Source: Perognathus longimembris pacificus
Lineage: Eukaryota > Chordata > Mammalia > Rodentia > Heteromyidae
NCBI RefSeq assembly: GCF_023159225.1
Contig: NC_063171.1
Span: 4,817,501 to 4,881,500, forward strand
Direction of reading: 5' to 3'
DNA length: 64,000 nucleotides
How positions within the stretch are numbered: the first letter of the stretch is position 1; every line of letters begins with the position of its first letter. The translations under genes and the position numbers were made by a program. The notes beneath the pieces were generated by a model. That model worked only from the letters and a program-made list of their open reading frames with translations. It made no database searches and was not told where the DNA came from. This document shows positions 11,808-22,989 of this stretch, piece after piece.

Positions 11808-11900
11808 TCTCAGGTTGAGGAATGTAGCTTCATGGTAGAGCACTTGCCTCTCTGGTGTGAGGCCCTGGCTTCACTCACACCACTGGTCCAAACAAAATGC
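11808..11900 (+). mobile_element. ID-type SINE monomer
   Basis: 'gaggaatgtagcttcatggtagagcacttgcc' with 'gaggccctggcttcac' shows the tRNA-Ala-like box A and box B order, ending in an A-rich tail. Confidence 0.75.
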
Positions 11901-12394
11901 AAATCAAAATAAGCACTTTTAATTGACTCCTATAAACTGTTCCCAAAGGCTCACAGTCACTTTTTGTTAAGTCTCAAGTCAATTTTCATGGGAGTTTTAA
12001 AGAAATATAGCACTTTGCAATCTGAAATTCTGGTTTTGTAGGTAAACATCAGCTCTGGAAAGGATAGGAGTAATCAAAATGGTCACAGAGTCAGGATTAA
12101 TACCCTTTTCATGCCTTCTTTGCCTTTGTTGTGGTTTAAAGGTATCATTTTGTGGGGCTCTCAGGCTCAGGCTTGTTCCTTTCCAGTCACCGCTGTCTTG
12201 TGCACAGATCAGCATCCATCTCCTCAGCACCCAGGCCAGGATTGTGGCCTTAAGTCTCCCTTAAGAAGAGTTCTGACCATATCCTCAGCCTCAAGCTCTT
12301 TATCCTTCTATTTCTCTTCTCCCCATGTTATTTATTTTCGTGTTGCATAGTTTTATATATAATTTGCTGTCACCTCTCTCCTTTTATTCTTTTC

Positions 12395-12590
12395 TGGGTT
12401 CTGAAGTTTAAAATTGAAGTCGAGAGGTAGGTACTCTGCTACATGAGCCACACCCTCAACCCACCCCCCCACACTTTTTTTTGTTTTGTTATTTTTCTGA
12501 GAGTGTCTCTGCCAGCCTCAGACAGCTATCTTCTAGACCTCTGCCTCCCAGGTAGCTGGGATTACAGGGGTACTGTGAGGCACAGACACT
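12395..12590 (-). mobile_element. B1+ID type SINE
   Basis: Minus-strand view of an ID piece ('ggtactctgctacatgagcc', 12425-12465) and a B1/7SL piece ('ctctgcctcccaggtagctgg', 12535-12585), separated by a T/C-rich linker. Confidence 0.65.
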
Positions 12591-12798
12591 CCAGGCATTC
12601 TTAAAGCAAATATTAACTCAAGAGTGAAGATAATGTTTCTTTCTTTTCTGTAGATCTGGAATTTACTTTGGTGACAGAAGCAAATCTAAATTATCTCATA
12701 CAATAAAAAAGAGATCTACTAGAACTGAAAGAAGACATAAACAACCAGTCTTAAAAAGTCTCCAGTAGAAGAGAAAAGAAAGTTCACATTCCATCAGG

Positions 12799-12832
12799 AT
12801 TCTGTTTCTCTCATCTCTTAGAGAAACAGAAT
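12799..12832. repeat. 13-bp perfect inverted repeat (hairpin)
   Basis: ATTCTGTTTCTCT at 12799-12811 is the exact reverse complement of AGAGAAACAGAAT at 12820-12832, with an 8-nt loop. No T run follows, so it does not look like a terminator. I could not link it to a known element end. Confidence 0.9.
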
Positions 12833-13409
12833 GGCTTACTTCTCACAGACACATCTCCATCAGGTAGAATGTAGACACAGCCAGCTACAGACTTCTGGCT
12901 TGCCAGCTTTTTGATGATATGACAGATCTGGCATTGACTTGCAACCTGCTGTCAAGCGGAGAGGTGAAGTGTTATGATTGGCTTAGGTGAGTTGTGGATG
13001 AATCCCTGAAGAGTGGGTCTATTTTGGGAAGGAAGAATTAGGCACAGGAAAGACAAAACATTTCCAAATTCACTTCCTCCAGACAAAGTGGCCTTTTGTG
13101 TGATACACATTGTTCATAGAATCTAGATCTCAAATTGATTTGCTTGCTAATGAGGAAGATTGAATACATGCCCCTATGGATACTCTAAATTCATTGTGTG
13201 TTATAGCACACACACTAGATTCTTAGATTTCTTTCATATTTTTTGAGTGTTCACTAAAACTTTGTGAGTAGTAAAGCAAAAAAGAGGTGGAAATACTCAT
13301 CGTCCTTTCTATGACAAACAAATCTTCATAAAGCAAATGACCCAACACTTTCCATCTCTTATAATGCTTTTCTAATTAATTAGTTAACTTATTTTTTATC
13401 TTTCAGTTC
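12833..13409. other. unique sequence
   Basis: No repeat or gene recognised between the hairpin and the LINE-1 fragment. Confidence 0.35.
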
Positions 13410-13540
13410 AGTACTTGTAAAGGGGGGTTAATATGACATATAAGTTTATGAGTACAATGCATCTTGATCAGTGTCACCCCTTCCACATTTTTCTCCCATA
13501 TCTTCTATCCCCACCCATCCTTTCATCTTACCTAACTCCA
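13410..13540 (-). mobile_element. LINE-1 3' UTR fragment
   Basis: 'gttcagtacttgtaaagggg', 'atgagtacaatgcatcttga' and 'tcaccccttccac' are the reverse complement of an old mammalian L1 3' UTR. Confidence 0.55.
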
Positions 13541-13543
13541 TTA

Positions 13544-13544
<1 letters not shown>

Positions 13545-13579
<35 letters not shown>
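13545..13579 (+). repeat. (CA)n microsatellite
   Basis: About 17 uninterrupted CA units next to the L1 fragment. Confidence 0.95.
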
Positions 13580-13649
13580 TTACTTTTTCATCTCTTATGG
13601 TTTTAATTAACCTATAGTAGAACCTACATGAGACAGTGCCTTATATGCT

Positions 13650-13725
13650 ACTCTACAAATGAGAAAACTAAAAGTCTCACTGTAGGTTACATAATTAGTA
13701 ATAGGACATGTACAAGAACTGAATT
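13650..13725 (-). mobile_element. MIR fragment
   Basis: 'ctacaaatgagaaaactaaaa' and 'ggttacataattagtaatagg' correspond to the reverse complement of the MIR core. Confidence 0.55.
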
Positions 13726-15106
13726 TTTGTGTCTTTGTCAAAGATTCTTTGTACATATTTTAGTAAATTAAGGAAAACAAGGTCACTTATTGTTTCTCAG
13801 CTTAGGTAACAAGGCTTTGGATTCAGTATGTGAAAAACCTGGTTCACTGTGGGCATCAATAAACTACCTATTTGTTGAATAAAGGAAAGGATCCTTGTTC
13901 ACATTGCAGAGCAAAGCCTGTACAAAGTGAGGGATAGAAGTGAAGATCTGTACAACAATGAGGCCCCACTGAATTCCTTGACACACCCACCAGCCTGGCA
14001 CTCCTAGGCACTGGCTGAAGGAGGCTTTTCCTTGTTTTCTTTCCTGACATAGATGGCCAGATCACAGTGTTTGATTTTAAACTGATATGACAGGACATCC
14101 TGTTTACTTGGATCCATTCACAATTTATTCTTTGTTTCTCCTGTTCTCTAATACAAGGGTTACTTTTTCATACCCTACCGGATGCTAAACATGTCCTTTA
14201 TGTGTTTGAGTTTGTTCAGTGCTTGCAAATTTGTTTCGCAATTGTACTTAACCAACCAATCAATTCACTGGGAGCTAGGGGGTGAGGAGTAGAGTCAAAT
14301 TCTAGAATTGCTTTTTCTTGGCTGTTAATGAAATGATTCCTTCTATATTAAGTATTACTCAGAACAGTCCTTGAAAGGGTCCACTTCACCAATTCAATTA
14401 TAATGCTGTAACTGACCGTTTCTGATTTCCAAAATCGAACTTGTTGCTCTAGTAAATATGTCTGGGGAAATACTCAGTTTTACAAAATACCTACTTTTAT
14501 TTCAACACTAGAAACCATGACCAAATCCCGCAAAAATTTGAGCATAAACCATATTCTCTATAGTTATCAGTGAAACCATATCTTAGAATGATAGTCCACC
14601 ACCACATAGCCAACTAGAAATGCTTCACAATTGACCTTTCAATTTGGATGAAAGATGAGATTCAATCAGTAGTTCTACCTCTGAAGTCCCAAGCCCTTTT
14701 CAAAGAAATGACCTTACGTTTCATGGAAATGAGCAGCATGTCCAGTGTATATGCAGTGGAAAATTACCATATGTTATCTTATGGGGCTGAACAAAAACCT
14801 TAAACTTTAATAGCTTGCATGGATGACTGAATGTTACACTCACAGCTTATATAATGCTAGATGGTCTATAAAAATGCTGGCTTCATACCTAAAACAGAAA
14901 GAAACTTCAGTTTTCGATTAAAGATCTAATTCTTAGGTTCTCACTCATCACAGTCTCCTATATAAACATTCATATCTCTTGCTATTCTGTAGTTTGGAGG
15001 CATTTTCCTCTAAATTTTCTTTTAGGGTACTATAAGTAGTTTTCTCAAACCCTGTGCCATATTTAGGGTACCTCTTAGGTTCTCTCTCTCTCTCCCTCTT
15101 CACCTC

Positions 15107-15108
<2 letters not shown>
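13726..15108. other. unique sequence, no gene recognised
   Basis: No interspersed repeat identified. A minus-strand frame at 13868-14098 has no motif I recognise. Confidence 0.4.

Positions 15109-15141
<33 letters not shown>
15109..15141 (+). repeat. (GT)n microsatellite
   Basis: About 16 GT units after a (TC)n run, marking the tail side of the adjacent minus-strand SINE. Confidence 0.95.
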
Positions 15142-15143
<2 letters not shown>

Positions 15144-15370
15144 CCTGTCCTGGAACTTGAACTCAGGGCCTGGGTGCTGTCCCTTAGCTTTTTCACTCAA
15201 GGATGGCACTCTACCACTTGAGCCACATCTCCTCTTCTGTCTCTTTGGTAGTTAATTGGAAATAAAAAGCTCATTGACTTTCCTGTCTGGACTGGCTTTG
15301 AACTGCAATCCAAAGATCTCAGCTTCCTGAGTAGCTAAGATTATAGGCATGAGCCATTGGAGCCTTGCTA
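15142..15370 (-). mobile_element. 7SL-Geo dimeric SINE
   Basis: Minus-strand Geo half ('aactcagggcctgggtgctg', 'ctaccacttgagccacatc') then 7SL half ('gatctcagcttcctgagtagc', 'aggcatgagccattgg'). Confidence 0.85.
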
Positions 15371-15524
15371 CCTTTTAGGTTCGTTTTCTTTTCCCCATCT
15401 TTCAATATAATTTCATCTTATGTTTCTTTCTTTGATTATGTTAATCTTTCTTTACACATTATTTCCTTAAATTCTCCAATGCTCTTATTCTTATCCATTC
15501 TTTCTTTCCTCCATTTTTTTTCCT

Positions 15525-15665
15525 TTATTGGTCAAAGTAAAGTACAGGGGGTTACAGTTTCATATGTAAGGCAGGCAGTTAGTACATTTCTTGTTTAACT
15601 TGTTACCTCCTCTCTCATTTCTTACACATTCTTTACATTCTTCTTCCTTGGGTCTCATAGTCTCT
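15525..15665 (-). mobile_element. LINE-1 3' UTR fragment
   Basis: 'ttattggtcaaagtaaagtac', 'gggggttacagtttcatatg' and 'acttgttacctcctctctc' match the text at 48340, 50325 and 58625. Four copies of this 3' end lie in the window, all on the minus strand. This one is heavily 5' truncated. Confidence 0.8.
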
Positions 15666-15868
15666 CAAAAGTACTCCCAACATTACAAAGAAAGGAGAGG
15701 CACTTAGCTCTCGTTGGCATTGATGGATTAATTATTATTATACCAGGATTCAATTCATACACAAGGTGAAGTGATATCTTTGATCATTCTAAAGCATTTT
15801 CATTAGAAAGAAAATAAGGAATAAAAATTTAATCTTCTTCTACCATGGACAGGACTGCATTAATTTTT

Positions 15869-16080
15869 TTTTTTATTTTTTTTTTTTTGGCCAGTCCTGG
15901 GCCTTGGACTCTGGGCCTGAGCACTGTCCCTGGCTTCTTCCCGCTCAAGGCTAGCACTCTGCCACTTGAGACACAGCGCCGCTTCTGGCCGTTTTCTGTA
16001 TATGTGGTGCTGGGGAATCGAACCTAGGGCCTTGTGTATCCGAGGCAGGCACTCTTGCCACTAGGCTATATCCCCAGCCC
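15869..16080 (-). mobile_element. IDL-Geo dimeric SINE, young-type copy
   Basis: Complete dimer with 'cgccgcttctggccgtt' and 'cttgtgtatccgaggcag', retaining CpGs. It is flanked by a 14-bp duplication, ctgcattaattttt, at 15855-15868 and 16081-16094. Confidence 0.95.
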
Positions 16081-16094
16081 CTGCATTAATTTTT

Positions 16095-17360
16095 AGACCT
16101 CTGAAAAATTCAAAGTTTGTCTTCAACTCTAATTACACAAAGTCCCAAAAATCAGTCTTAATTATTTACCTCATCAACATTTACTGATCATCAGTTACAT
16201 ATCAGCTCATATTAAGTAAGCCATGTGAGAGTGAATTTTTTAATAAAAAATAATTTTAGTTTCCATATCTGCTGATAATAGTCCTTATGTTGGATACTAC
16301 TAAAATTCAAATTATGTTTGCTGTTACTAAATTAGTATTAGTGTATTCTTTTGTTAATCTTAATTCCTCTTACAAACAGCAGTTAAATGATTTGAACTGA
16401 GGATATGCCAATACTTTATTCTTTTTAAAACTGGAGACTTGATGACTCAGAAAAATGTACATGGTGGTATAGAATTAATACCAGTCATTAGTTGTAACTG
16501 CATTCCATTTAAATTCTACTTAACCTTCCAGGTCCAAAAACAGAATGCTAAGGTTATATTTGAAAGATCCAGAGGCTGCCATTGTGCTTGGGAAAGGTTT
16601 GGGGACAGATACTTTGTTACCTGGCTTGATTAAGATTCAACATAGAATATTAAAATGTCTGGAGTCATAATAATAACTCAAGAACATGAATAAATGTTGG
16701 AAGCCATTTTGTTTGCATTGTGTAAAAGATGTTTTTTACATAGTGCTTGTGGTGCATGGGAGATTTGGGGGCCCTTTGCTAAGATGATTCAGCTCTTGTC
16801 TGGCTGTTCTTCAAATTGGTTAGTTGAAAAATAATGCACATAGCAATTACAATGTTAAGTTGTAAGATGTGAAACAATGCTAATACACGAGAAGTGAAGC
16901 ATGCAGTTAAGCCTAGACAACTAAGGCAGGTACTTGGATAAACTGGCGATAGACCGTGAGGCCAGAGCTTAACCATTATGGAGTCATTATATTGTCCATG
17001 CATATGAAAACATTATCATCATAGATGCTTAAGTTGCCTTTTACCACAGGACTGAACACATCACCTTAGATCTGCCAGGTAACTCAAAAGGGTAGAGTAA
17101 GGATAGTGTAAATTTGTTACACTACTCCTCCAATTCTGGAATAATTCAATGTAGCTGCACAGTTAATTACATGCTGCCTGCATTGTCTAAAATAAAGCTT
17201 AGCAGTTTGCAGCCCCCCTGTGGGAAGCCTTCCCTCTTGTGCACTCCTGCTATTTTTTTTTTTTTTGAGCTCTGGCAGAACTCTGGATCCCTTTCCCCTA
17301 GTAGGAATTTATGTTCTGGGTCTACCCAGTGTGACCTTTACAATTACTAAATGGGTTAAA
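16095..17360. other. mostly unique sequence
   Basis: 16690-17215 has loose LTR-like character: 'ggaagccattttgttt' early and an aataaa near 17190. No terminal repeats were found, so I do not call it an LTR. A T run lies at about 17252-17266. Confidence 0.3.
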
Positions 17361-17364
17361 ATTC

Positions 17365-17465
17365 TAGCTAAGCACTTATTCACTGTGCGAATTGAGGCAA
17401 GTCTTCTTGTTTCTTCATTCAACTAGATCTAAAAATACAGGGTGCTTGTGAGGACTGAACACAGT
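17365..17465 (+). mobile_element. MIR fragment
   Basis: 'gcaagtcttcttgtttcttcatt' and 'cttgtgaggactgaacacag' follow the MIR 3' half. Confidence 0.5.
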
Positions 17466-18387
17466 AAACTACTGAAATTTTTTCTGTAGTGTTCCCAGCA
17501 GGTTAACGCTACTCCATTTTGCTTTGCTTTTCCCGTCTCCCAGCCATATTTAAATTGCATTTCATATTACACTTACTGGGGCTTCACTGGACTGAAACTC
17601 ATACAAAACATCTATAAATGAGAATTCTGTACTTTTAGAGTAGAAAAGGGTTTAGAAATTACCTAGCCTGGAATTTTAAAGGAATGTTCTGCCTGGCTTC
17701 GGGTTTCCCTGAAGGAAGTGTGTGTGGAGTCAGCCAAGCAGCTGAGTTGGTTAGGGCTCTGACTCTTGACCTCCTTTACCCAAAGAAAGGTTACTTTTAA
17801 CAATTTTCAATAATAAGATTTTCATAAGATTTTATTTGGGGGTCATAAAAGTGCCTCTCTCCTCACTTTCAATACAACAGAGTTGGAGATGTTGCTTTGG
17901 CCAATGTTTCATTTTGTGAATAAGGAAATTGGGATTGAAGTTTTGCCTTACACCTTCTACCCACTAAGATACCCTTCCAGATGCCTGTCCTTTGGTCCTC
18001 TCCAAGGCCAGTTGACTAGACAGTATGAGCCTCTGCTGCCAATTTTAATGTGTCACAACAGTTAGTATTAAAGCTAAATTGGCAACATAATTCTTTTTAA
18101 GCTGTCTGCCAACATTCTGTTTCATTGCTCAATGTATTTATTTTTTTTAAATAAATCTTTTAAAGTTTTTAAAGAGAGTTGCCCAAGTTAATCATAAATA
18201 CATGCAACTAAATAGTCTGCCAATACTGACATGTATAGAATAAACCCAGAAGGGGTCCAGGGCTTACCCATCTTTCCCTGAGCATGACCAAGTCACTTCC
18301 TTCCTCTTTCTTGAATCTTGGCTAAAATTTTAACCTAACTTTCCAGATACTATGCTAAAAATATTCTTTAAAAATCACAGAAATAGT
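17466..18387. other. unique sequence
   Basis: No repeat or gene recognised. Confidence 0.4.
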
Positions 18388-18601
18388 GGGCTGGGAATAT
18401 GGCCTAGTGGCAAGAGAGCCTGCCTCGTATACATGAAGCCCCTGGGTTCAATTCCCCAGTACCACATATATGGAAAATGGCCAGAAGTGGCGCTGTGGCT
18501 CAAGTGGCAGAGTGCTAGCCTTGAGCAAAAGGAAGCCAGGGACAGTGCTCAGGCCCTGAGTCCAAGCCCCAGGACTGGCCAAAAAAAAAAAAAAAAAAAA
18601 A
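18388..18601 (+). mobile_element. IDL-Geo dimeric SINE
   Basis: ID half from 'gggctgggaatatggcctag', Geo half from 'ccagaagtggcgctgtgg', and an A26-type tail. A 13-bp duplication, aaaaatcacagaa, at 18370-18382 and 18602-18614 flanks it. Several CpGs remain, so it is of intermediate age. Confidence 0.95.
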
Positions 18602-18614
18602 AAAAATCACAGAA

Positions 18615-19095
18615 GTGTTTGCAAGTAAGTCTATACATATCGATGTCATTTTTTTCACAATTCTTTACCACATTTACTTTGTATTTCATGCTGTGAATGT
18701 CACTAAAAACAGATAGGTGGGTTTCCTCCTCATTTATTTTTTGCCATTACAAACATTTTGAGATGAATATTATTTTGCACTCTTCTATGTACCTCTTTTA
18801 AAGTGCACCTTTAAATAGGGACATGGTAGGGTGTAAAATAAGAAAAGTCTGGCAATTCACATTGAATATTATGACCAGTTTCTCACCCTTCCTCTCGCCA
18901 GTCATCTGTTCCCACACCCTCCTCCCTCCTTCCCTGACAATGCACATTCCAGCTTTTTGGTATAGGATGTAGACCATAAACTTGAGGCTACTCTGAAACA
19001 CACAACAAGACCCTATCTGTAAATGAAGAAGGAGGAGGACACAAAATATACATCAGCAAGCAAGTATCTGTTTTGAATAAATACCTACAGTATTA
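18615..19095. other. unique sequence
   Basis: No repeat or gene recognised. Confidence 0.35.
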
Positions 19096-19099
19096 TAGT

Positions 19100-19670
19100 T
19101 TTAATCTGAAATGTCCCTCATAAGTTGTATGTTAAAGGGTTGCTTGGCAGATGGATTTTGGGAAGTGATTTGATCATTAGAGTTCTGAGCTAATCAATTG
19201 ATTAACCCAGATGGACTTAGGTTTGTTTGTTTGTTTTTCTAGCTTTTAGAGACAGTAGCACATTATTTAGTCCAAGGTGGCCTTCAAGTTAGTATGGACC
19301 CCAGGCTGTTCTCAAATGCAGATCTTCCTCTCTTAGCCTCTTCAGTGGTGGGATGACTAGCATGTATCACCACACCAGTCTATAGTACTAATTTTATTGT
19401 GTTATAAGGAGCTAATGGAAACTAGGAGCTATGTCTTTAAGGTTTACTTCTCTCTGGACTTCCACTCTGTCTCTCTGCTTTCCAGACCCCAGGAAGGTAG
19501 CAGCTTTGCTCTACTATAATGTTCTGTACCACTACAGTCACAAAGCTACAAGGCCAGGAAGCCAGGGACTGAAACCTCAAATCTGTGACTACATAAAAAT
19601 TTTTCCTCCCTCAAGTTGTTTATCTCAGGCTTTTTGTGGGAAATCTGAGTAATACCCTGGAGAATTATGC
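19100..19670 (+). mobile_element. MaLR (MST-like) solo LTR, split by a B1
   Basis: Opening text 'gggttgcttggcagatgg' and 'gaagtgatttgatcattagag' and the 3' text 'cttttccagaccccag'-type plus 'cctcaagttgtttatctcagg' follow the order of mammalian MaLR LTRs. A B1 inserted at 19225-19380. No internal region was found on either side. Confidence 0.6.
19225..19380 (-). mobile_element. B1-like SINE inside the MaLR LTR
   Basis: Minus-strand 7SL text ('agtccaaggtggccttcaagt', 'gcctcttcagtggtgggatg') preceded by a T/G-rich tail. Confidence 0.75.
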
Positions 19671-19803
19671 TGCTATTAAAAAATTTGAAAGATATTTACA
19701 TGTTTCTGATTTTTATGTTAATTTATATTTTTATGCCAAACCAATGCAGATATATGCGGTACCTTTTCTTTTCCCCTTTATTTACTTTTAAAAATTGTGA
19801 TTC

Positions 19804-20040
19804 TGCTGGCATCAGTGACTCACATCTGTAATCCCAGTTACTCAGGAAGCTGAGATCTGAGGATAACAGTTCAAAGATATTGTGGGCAGAAAAGTCCATG
19901 AGACTCTACGCTCCTCCAATTAACCACTAAAACACCAGAAGTAGAGCTGTGGCTCAAGTGCTAGTGTTGAGCAGAAAAAGCCAAGCAACAGTACCCAGGC
20001 TCTGAGTTCAAGCCCCAGTCCTGGCACAGAAAGAAAAAAA
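19804..20040 (+). mobile_element. 7SL-Geo dimeric SINE
   Basis: 7SL half ('cagtgactcacatctgtaatc', 'agttactcaggaagctgagat') and Geo half ('gagctgtggctcaagtgcta', 'ctgagttcaagccccagt') with an A-rich tail. Confidence 0.9.
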
Positions 20041-20044
20041 AGTA

Positions 20045-20125
20045 ATTATTTTTGGTACTAAGATTTGAACCCAGGGCCTCACATTTATGAAGTAAAGGCC
20101 TTGTCAGTTGAATGACACCTATATT
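20045..20125 (-). mobile_element. ID-type SINE monomer
   Basis: 'ggtactaagatttgaaccc' and 'agggcctcacatttatga' are a minus-strand box B and ID body, abutting the previous SINE tail. Confidence 0.6.
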
Positions 20126-20185
20126 TATATTTTATTGTATTTAAATTTTGTACTAAATACTTTTCATCAGAAATACTAAAGGAAA

Positions 20186-20410
20186 GCAGGGTTTGGGTGG
20201 CTCAGAGCTATTATTCTAGCTACTCAGGAGGCTGAGATCTGGAGATTGAGGTTTGAAGCCACTGCAAGCAGAAAAGTCTATGACATTCTTAGGTACAATT
20301 ATGCAGCAAAAAACTGAAAGTGGAAGTGGAGACCAAGTGGGAGAGTGCTAGCCTTGAGCAGAAAAAGCCAAGTGAGAGCAAGAGGTCCTGAGTCCCAGCA
20401 CCGGTACTAG
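20186..20410 (+). mobile_element. 7SL-Geo dimeric SINE
   Basis: 7SL half ('gggtggctcagagctatta', 'gctactcaggaggctgag') and a degraded Geo half ('gagaccaagtgggagagtgc'). It is followed by an alternating GT/CA block. Confidence 0.85.
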
Positions 20411-20430
20411 CATGGCCATGTGTGTGTGCT

Positions 20431-20456
20431 TGTGTGCATGCGCTCGCATGCACACA
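20431..20456. repeat. alternating purine-pyrimidine inverted repeat
   Basis: TGTGTGCATGCG, a CT spacer and CGCATGCACACA form a 12-bp perfect arm pair inside a longer GT/CA tract, giving both cruciform and Z-DNA potential. Confidence 0.85.
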
Positions 20457-20828
20457 CACTCAAATATACACTAAAGTGATTTATTATTTTACCTTGTAAT
20501 AAGTTTCTGGGCAGAATTTGGTACTTTTCATATTATTTCCATGTTCATGTTGTGTTTTTGTGTAAATTGTATGTTTATGTTTCTTATTGTCTTCTTAATG
20601 ATTTACGGCTTCATTGTATATTTTATTTTATTTGGGTCATGGGGTACTTCACATACAATAAGTATGTGCTTTGTACTCAAACCCCTACATATTTTAGAGA
20701 TTAATTTAATACTTTACTATGTATGTTAACTATTTTCCTCTTTATTATTTAACATTTAACTTTGCTTATAGTCCATTTGGTAAGGAAAAATTTCAATCTT
20801 TTTGCTTCTTCTTAACCTAAATACTTCA

Positions 20829-20940
20829 TTTTTTATTGACAGGATCTCACTATGTAGCTAAGACTAGCCTCAAGCTTATGATCTTCCTGTCCCAGCTTCC
20901 AAAATGCTGGGATTACAGGAGTAATTCATGCCTGGCTTCT
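20829..20940 (-). mobile_element. B1-like SINE
   Basis: 'aggatctcactatgtagctaa' and 'ccaaaatgctgggattacagg' are a clear minus-strand B1. Confidence 0.9.
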
Positions 20941-21094
20941 CCACTTTCCATTCTACCATTCCTGCTGAGGATACTGTCTCCTCTTACTAGGATTAGTGCA
21001 GGAATCTCATAGATAAATAGTCACTGTCCATTTTTGCCTCTCCACAACTCATTCTTCACAACTCCTTCATTTATGTGTGTTTACCAGTCACTGT

Positions 21095-21268
21095 ATTCAA
21101 TGTACACTATGCAAAAAAATTATCTTTGTAACTTGTGGGTAGGGATAGAAGGGGGGAAATGGCAAAGTACAAAGGAAAGGGAGACATTGAAAAGAATCAT
21201 TGTACTCATAACCTGACTTATGGAATTATAATCCCCTATACAGCCACTTAATAATAATAAAAAGAAAA
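21095..21268 (+). mobile_element. LINE-1 3' end fragment
   Basis: 'aatgtacactatgcaaaa', a purine-rich block and 'cacttaataataataaaaag' resemble the 3' end of the L1 at 43385-45065. Confidence 0.5.
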
Positions 21269-21269
21269 A

Positions 21270-22260
21270 TGTTTAGCAGATATTAACCTTCTGCTTAAAA
21301 TTTTTAACTGATTCATGTAATATTTAGTATGTAATTCATAGTTCTTATTTTAGTTTATAAAGAACTACCTTTTAGACCTCATTGTATATGAATACTTCCT
21401 TCAGCTATGTAAGTGTTTAGGTTTCTTAAGTTAAATTTAATTTTAGCTTATGGAATTTGTACCAAATAGACCTCTTAAATAGAAATTATCCCTTCCATCT
21501 TTCAAATCACTTGGTACTTGCCATTCAAATATCAATTTAAGTTGAGTATCACCAGAGAAGATTCTCCAGCAAAAATAGCCAAGATACTCCGAATAATCAT
21601 GTTCAACTTTAATTCTCAACACAATAATTGCTTCCTCTTTTATAGTTGGTTTTATTTGAACTATCTGTCTACTTATCTTGATATCTATCTAGAACAAACT
21701 GCCTATCTGTTCACTCACTCACTTTTGTTTCTAACTATATTCCATCCATCCATATCTTTCCTAGGGCTTTTTGACTAATATTCTTTTATTGTGCTTATTG
21801 ATATTTAAGCAGGGTTTGGGGAAAATAGACATATACAATAGTAATATATTGTTAATTGTAGGATGGTCTTATAATTTAATATTAAAATCAGGTCACTCTT
21901 AAGAGTGAAAGAAATTGTTATACTGTACAATAGATATAACCAGTCATATAGTTAAATAACTATCACAAGTTCTTTTATTTAAATTATAGAAGCTTTACAA
22001 AGCATTTTAATAATTGACATTTTGTATTTTGTATTGCTATACAGTATTCCAATACTTTTATTTTCCTGATATATTTTAATTAATGAAGTCATATTTACAT
22101 TTTTATGTTGGGCTGTTTCTTGGAATTAAGTTATATTTGGAGCAGAAATAATATTGTTCAGAAGTGGCATCATTAAGAAATATAAAAATATCTTCCAAAA
22201 CATTATTTTCTCTTCATGTAGGTACTACATAATTTTGAAACTTTAGCAGAGTTTATTAAT
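21270..22260. other. AT-rich unique sequence
   Basis: Very AT-rich; no repeat or gene recognised. Confidence 0.35.
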
Positions 22261-22264
22261 GCAA

Positions 22265-22880
22265 TTAATTGTACAAAGGGGTTTCAATGTGTTATTTCCA
22301 TGCACACACATGTACTTTGGTCCACCACCCCCCCAGCTATACTCCTTTACACCTTCTGCCACCTTCTCTCTACTTAACTTTTTAGTTTGTTTCATTGTTA
22401 TTTCTACACATGCATGTAATGTAACCTAACACGTTCACTCCATATCACCTTTTCTTTTTCCTCTCCCTTCTCCCTCTGGTTTCCCCCTAAATAGTTTACT
22501 CTTTACAATTTTTTTTATTATTATTGGTCTAAATTTTGTATATTAATAAAATCATGTCATATTTGTCTATCTGATCTTGGTTTATTTTGCTAAACATCAC
22601 AGTCTTCAGTTAAACCCATTTTCCTCCAGAAAAACATAATTTCATTCTTCATTGCTGATTGATACTGCACTGCATATACATATATACCACATTTCCTTTA
22701 CCCATTCATCGATTGAGCACCTGAGCTAGTTCCATAATGCTGATATCAACATGTGGATTGTCAAAATATAATTTTCAAAATTATCTAACTTTTTACACAC
22801 GTAAATGGGGTAAAATTTCTATTTTCCTCACCTATTATTGTTGATGTATAGATAGATCTTAGTATTTGCTTATTTATTTT
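22265..22880 (-). mobile_element. old LINE-1 3' fragment
   Basis: Minus-strand L1: 3' UTR text at 22265-22500, then ORF2 C-terminal text reading 'ccacatttcctttacccattc' and 'tagttccataatgctgatat'. Reading frames are destroyed. Confidence 0.7.
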
Positions 22881-22989
22881 ATAAATATTTAGAGCACAGC
22901 TTCAGATATTTTTTCCTTTGTTTCATGTGTTTGTGTAGGAAATACTGTCTATTTCACTTCCTGGAGAAAACTGCTGTTTTTCAAAGTTG

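Noticed and set aside
16690..17215. possible LTR with AATAAA near 17190
   Set aside because: No matching termini, TATA-like box or target duplication found.
17740..17780. tRNA-like 'ctgagttggttagggctctgac'
   Set aside because: Resembles a tRNA D-arm/box A, but no box B at the right distance and no cloverleaf could be drawn.
18352..18696. 114-codon plus-strand open frame
   Set aside because: It lies almost wholly inside an IDL-Geo SINE and its poly(A) tail, and SINE-derived frames with the same peptide recur elsewhere.
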